Shown piece by piece: positions 61,807 to 64,000 of a stretch of DNA of 64,000 nucleotides (its first letter is position 1; each line of letters opens with the position of its first letter). This DNA is from Stutzerimonas stutzeri (GTDB taxonomy: Bacteria; Pseudomonadota; Gammaproteobacteria; Pseudomonadales; Pseudomonadaceae). Position numbers and translations under genes: made by a program. The notes beneath the pieces were generated by a model. The model had not been told where the DNA came from, did no database searches, and saw nothing but the letters and a program-made list of their open reading frames with translations. Location: positions 3,410,001 to 3,474,000 of the forward strand of contig NZ_CP139348.1 in the NCBI RefSeq assembly GCF_038561965.1, given 5' to 3'.

Positions 61807-61828
61807 GCCCTGTTTTTACAGGGCTTTT
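61807..61828 (+). terminator. Terminator after tRNA-Gly
   Basis: A 6-7-bp stem (gccctgt/acagggc) with a T-rich loop and a T4 run, 17 bases past the tRNA. Confidence 0.8.
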
Positions 61829-61890
61829 CCGTTTCTGGCTTTTGGTGGTGTCGAAGAAGTGTCGAAAAGGTCCAGCCGTACAGGCTGTGA

Positions 61891-62181
61891 TCAGACGGAA
61901 GAAAGCGCCTGGATGACGTGCTTCGGATCGTTATGGATGGCACGCAGCAGGGCCTTTGCTGGTCCGGTCGGTTCGCGTCGGCCTTGTTCCCAGTTACGCA
62001 GCGTACCCAGTTGAACGTCGATCATCGCTGCGAATTTGGCCTGGGTCAGCCCGGTTGCTTTGCGGATCTCTTTCACCTGCAGCGAGTCGACGACGAATTC
62101 CCGCGAGGGTTGACGTTCGCCGCGGTGAATTTCGTCCATCTGCTGGACGCTTTCCAGAAGGTCTTCGAAGAATTTGCTCAT
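61891..62181 (-). CDS. HigA/NadS-type antitoxin with C-terminal HTH
   Basis: 96 aa. The C-terminal helix-turn-helix (about residues 40-90) has VKEIRKATGLTQAKFAAMID and TLRNWEQGRREPTGPAKALL. The acidic N-terminus (SKFFEDLLESVQQMDEIHRG) is the likely toxin-binding part. Paired with the toxin gene 5 bases upstream, in the toxin-first order seen in higBA. GGAGG lies 8 bases before ATG 62181. Likely represses its own operon. Confidence 0.85.
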   Translation of the reverse strand: MSKFFEDLLESVQQMDEIHRGERQPSREFVVDSLQVKEIRKATGLTQAKFAAMIDVQLGTLRNWEQGRREPTGPAKALLRAIHNDPKHVIQALSSV

Positions 62182-62186
62182 GGTGA

Positions 62187-62501
62187 TTACCTCCACCGAT
62201 CGATGATTTGCTTGAGCACCTTGCGCTCGTCTGCCGTCAGGTCGTCCTTCTCGTTCTTCGGATAGATCAGCAGTAATGCGATCTGCGAAGCCGCCGTGAA
62301 GTGGTAGTAGATGACCCTGGACCCGCCCCGCTTACCGTGACCGCCAGACGCAACGCGAACCTTGCGAATGCCGCCAGTACCTTCAATCACATCACCCATG
62401 TCGGGCCGGTCGGCCAGTTGCCGCTGAAACTCCGCGTAGCTGTCATCGCTAAGCAGATCCCGCAGGCGCTTGGTGAAGATCGGTGTCTCGATAAAGATCA
62501 T
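62187..62501 (-). CDS. RelE/HigB-type toxin
   Basis: 104 aa. Begins FIETPIFTKRLRDLLSDDSY and contains VRVASGGHGKRGGSRVIYYH and IALLLIYPKNEKDDLTADER, the pattern of RelE/HigB ribosome-dependent mRNA interferases (basic loop and the strand with Tyr). First gene of the toxin-antitoxin pair and only 44 bases from the integrase stop. Confidence 0.85.
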   Translation of the reverse strand: MIFIETPIFTKRLRDLLSDDSYAEFQRQLADRPDMGDVIEGTGGIRKVRVASGGHGKRGGSRVIYYHFTAASQIALLLIYPKNEKDDLTADERKVLKQIIDRWR

Positions 62502-62545
62502 AAACGAATAGTACGCCAGTGGCGCACCTCCTTCAATTGATTCGA

Positions 62546-63553
62546 TTACTGGCTGGCGAGCGGTAACGTGATGCCGGCCAACGGCCCCAACCTAATCGCA
62601 TCATGCAAATGCTCCGGCGCAAGGTGCGCATACCTCATCGTCATATTCAGCGAGGCATGCCCCAGGATCTCCTTCAGCGTCACGATATGGCCACCGCCCA
62701 TGATGAAGTGGGCTGCGAACGTGTGGCGCAGGATGTGGCTTGCTTGTCCGCGTGGTGGCTTGATCGAGGTCGAGAGCAGGACCAGCCGAAACACGCCGAT
62801 GCAGTTGGTGAACAGCCCGTAGGTTTGCCAGTGCTTCTTGATCGCCCCGACTAGCTCCGGCGTTACCGGGACCATCCGCACCCGCTTGGACTTGGTATTG
62901 GCGAAGACCAGGGCATTGCCTCGAATCCGCTCCGGTCGAAGCGCTTGAGCCTCACCCCACCTCGCCCCGGTCGCCAAGCAGATCCGCGCCACCATCGCCG
63001 GATGCGGAGACGTGGTCCGCGCCTGGAGTGCATCGAGCAGCTCGGAGATCTGCGGCTTGGTCAGGTAGGCCAAGGGCCGTTCCTGCAACCGAACCGGACG
63101 GATACGTGTGAACGGACAGGGATAGTCGATCACGTCGAGTTTGTGCAGCTCGTTGTAAACCGCTTTCAGGTAGCCAAGGCGATTGTTCGCCGTCTTGCCG
63201 GTGACGCCAGCTGACATCCAACGCGCGCGTGTGGCGGCGATCTTCGCACCATCGACCATACGAGCTATCGGGTCGCCCATCGCCTTTGCACACGCCCGCA
63301 GGATCGCCACACGCCGAACGCCATCGGAGAGCGAGACGCCGTGGAGATCGAACCACAGCTCGACCAGCTCTGACAGCCTGCGTTTATCCTTTGGCCGCGG
63401 TGCCCAATCGTTGGATTCGCTGCACTTGGCTCGACAGGTCGCCTCGAAGCGCATTGCCTCGGCCTTGGTCTTCAGCGTCTTGCGAAACCGCTTGCCCTTG
63501 ACCGGCTCAACATCGACCCGCCAGCGACCGTCAGAGAGCTGCTGGATCGCCAT
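62546..63553 (-). CDS. Tyrosine recombinase/integrase of a phage-like element
   Basis: 335 aa. An N-terminal SAM-like/arm-binding region (about residues 1-160) precedes the catalytic domain, with the Arg of CLATGARWGEAQAL, HILRHTFAAHF (His-x-x-Arg) and MRYAHLAPEH (Tyr nucleophile, near residue 312). It integrates at a tRNA-Gly gene directly downstream, as expected for tRNA-targeting integrases of filamentous (Pf-type) prophages. Start overlaps the stop of the upstream gene (TGATG). Confidence 0.93.
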   Translation of the reverse strand: MAIQQLSDGRWRVDVEPVKGKRFRKTLKTKAEAMRFEATCRAKCSESNDWAPRPKDKRRLSELVELWFDLHGVSLSDGVRRVAILRACAKAMGDPIARMVDGAKIAATRARWMSAGVTGKTANNRLGYLKAVYNELHKLDVIDYPCPFTRIRPVRLQERPLAYLTKPQISELLDALQARTTSPHPAMVARICLATGARWGEAQALRPERIRGNALVFANTKSKRVRMVPVTPELVGAIKKHWQTYGLFTNCIGVFRLVLLSTSIKPPRGQASHILRHTFAAHFIMGGGHIVTLKEILGHASLNMTMRYAHLAPEHLHDAIRLGPLAGITLPLASQ

Positions 63554-64000
63554 CAGACTGCTCTACCCCATCGAACGTGACGCTCTTGAAGCAACGTTTT
63601 GATGTGCTTGTATAGATCACGCTCGCTCATATCCTTGGCGGCGTAGTGGTCACGAATGACCGGCCAGCATTCCCATTCCTTCAGTCGATCAAATGCGGTT
63701 TTAGCGCCCACTCGCTCCCGTGCCAGCAGGCTTACGAAGTTTCCCAGGAATAGCTCCACGTTCTTGCCCGAGAAGCCCCGTGAGGTCTTGTAGTAGCGCT
63801 TGTATTCCGTTTCATCGACCAGGGAATCGACCGCCACGTCGACCCGCACGTCATCACGCATAAGCGTCCAGATCGGCTCGTACTGCCCAGGGCGATGCAG
63901 CAACTTGAACTGGCACAGCCCGTAGCGCCACAGGCCGTCCAAGTGAGCGGAGAACGCCGCAAACGAATCCGTCTCGATGGCCTCGCCGGTCTTGGCACTG
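63553..64000 (-). CDS. Filamentous-phage-type replication protein, C-terminal part (partial)
   Basis: The frame is open to the window edge, so only about the C-terminal 148 codons are seen and the N-terminus is missing. Features: GLWRYGLCQFKLLHRPGQYE, TEYKRYYKTSRGFSGKN and HYAAKDMSERDLYKHIKTLL. Its location directly before the integrase fits the replication initiation (II/X-type) gene of Pf-like phages. That family call is from context and recalled sequence style, not a motif; it could be another element protein. Confidence 0.55.
   Translation of the reverse strand, partial: SAKTGEAIETDSFAAFSAHLDGLWRYGLCQFKLLHRPGQYEPIWTLMRDDVRVDVAVDSLVDETEYKRYYKTSRGFSGKNVELFLGNFVSLLARERVGAKTAFDRLKEWECWPVIRDHYAAKDMSERDLYKHIKTLLQERHVRWGRAV

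Overview
The window reads as a chromosomal segment of a Pseudomonas/Stutzerimonas-type gammaproteobacterium, closest in gene content and order to the P. stutzeri group. The evidence is an AmrZ regulator, the alaS-lysC-csrA-tRNA-Ser block, an oxaloacetate decarboxylase Na+ pump, a vitamin B12 salvage and late-assembly operon behind a cobalamin riboswitch, a napEDABC periplasmic nitrate reductase, and high GC coding sequence with ATGA-type operon overlaps. Almost all of it is core-genome sequence. The last 2.3 kb is the edge of an integrated element.

Layout: 1-0.6 kb amrZ. 0.8-5.6 kb (minus) oadGAB Na+ pump and mgtE. 6-8.6 kb a secreted DUF4124 protein, two identical tRNA-Arg, tRNA-Ser, csrA and lysC. 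8.7-15.8 kb (minus) alaS, ltaE, a gluzincin-like protein, ycgN, ycgL and rnd. 16-18.3 kb sulfurtransferase and a FadL-family porin. 19-21.6 kb modABC. 22-34.8 kb a LysR regulator and then the 13-frame cobalamin transcription unit (btuB, a small membrane protein, cobO, cobB, bluB, an unannotated 32-codon frame, cbiB, cobD, cobQ, cobU, cobT, cobC, cobS), headed by the riboswitch. 35-39.3 kb phosphoesterase, NhaD, two NlpC/P60 lipoproteins and a sirtuin. 39.4-42.8 kb cydP-cydA-cydB-cydX-ybgE. 43-51.7 kb small unknowns, the DAHP synthase with two aromatic leader peptides, ttcA, a DnaJ-related protein, two Yip1 proteins, sprT and a frameshifted MFS gene. 51.9-56 kb napEDABC. 56-61.6 kb dcd, a cold-shock gene, apbC, metG, a CWC protein and rsuA. 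61.7 kb tRNA-Gly(CCC), followed by a HigBA-like toxin-antitoxin pair, a tyrosine integrase and the end of a probable filamentous-phage replication gene that runs off the window.

The most interesting structures are: (1) the 400-bp leader of the DAHP synthase gene, which holds two separate ORFs packed with Tyr/Phe/Trp codons, the first followed by a textbook attenuator terminator and the second ending beside a hairpin next to the gene's ribosome-binding site; (2) a 32-codon Cys-containing ORF coupled by start/stop overlaps on both sides between bluB and cbiB; (3) the probable Pf-type prophage edge at tRNA-Gly with a toxin-antitoxin pair between the tRNA and the integrase. All calls rest on reading the sequence and on family knowledge; no database search was run.
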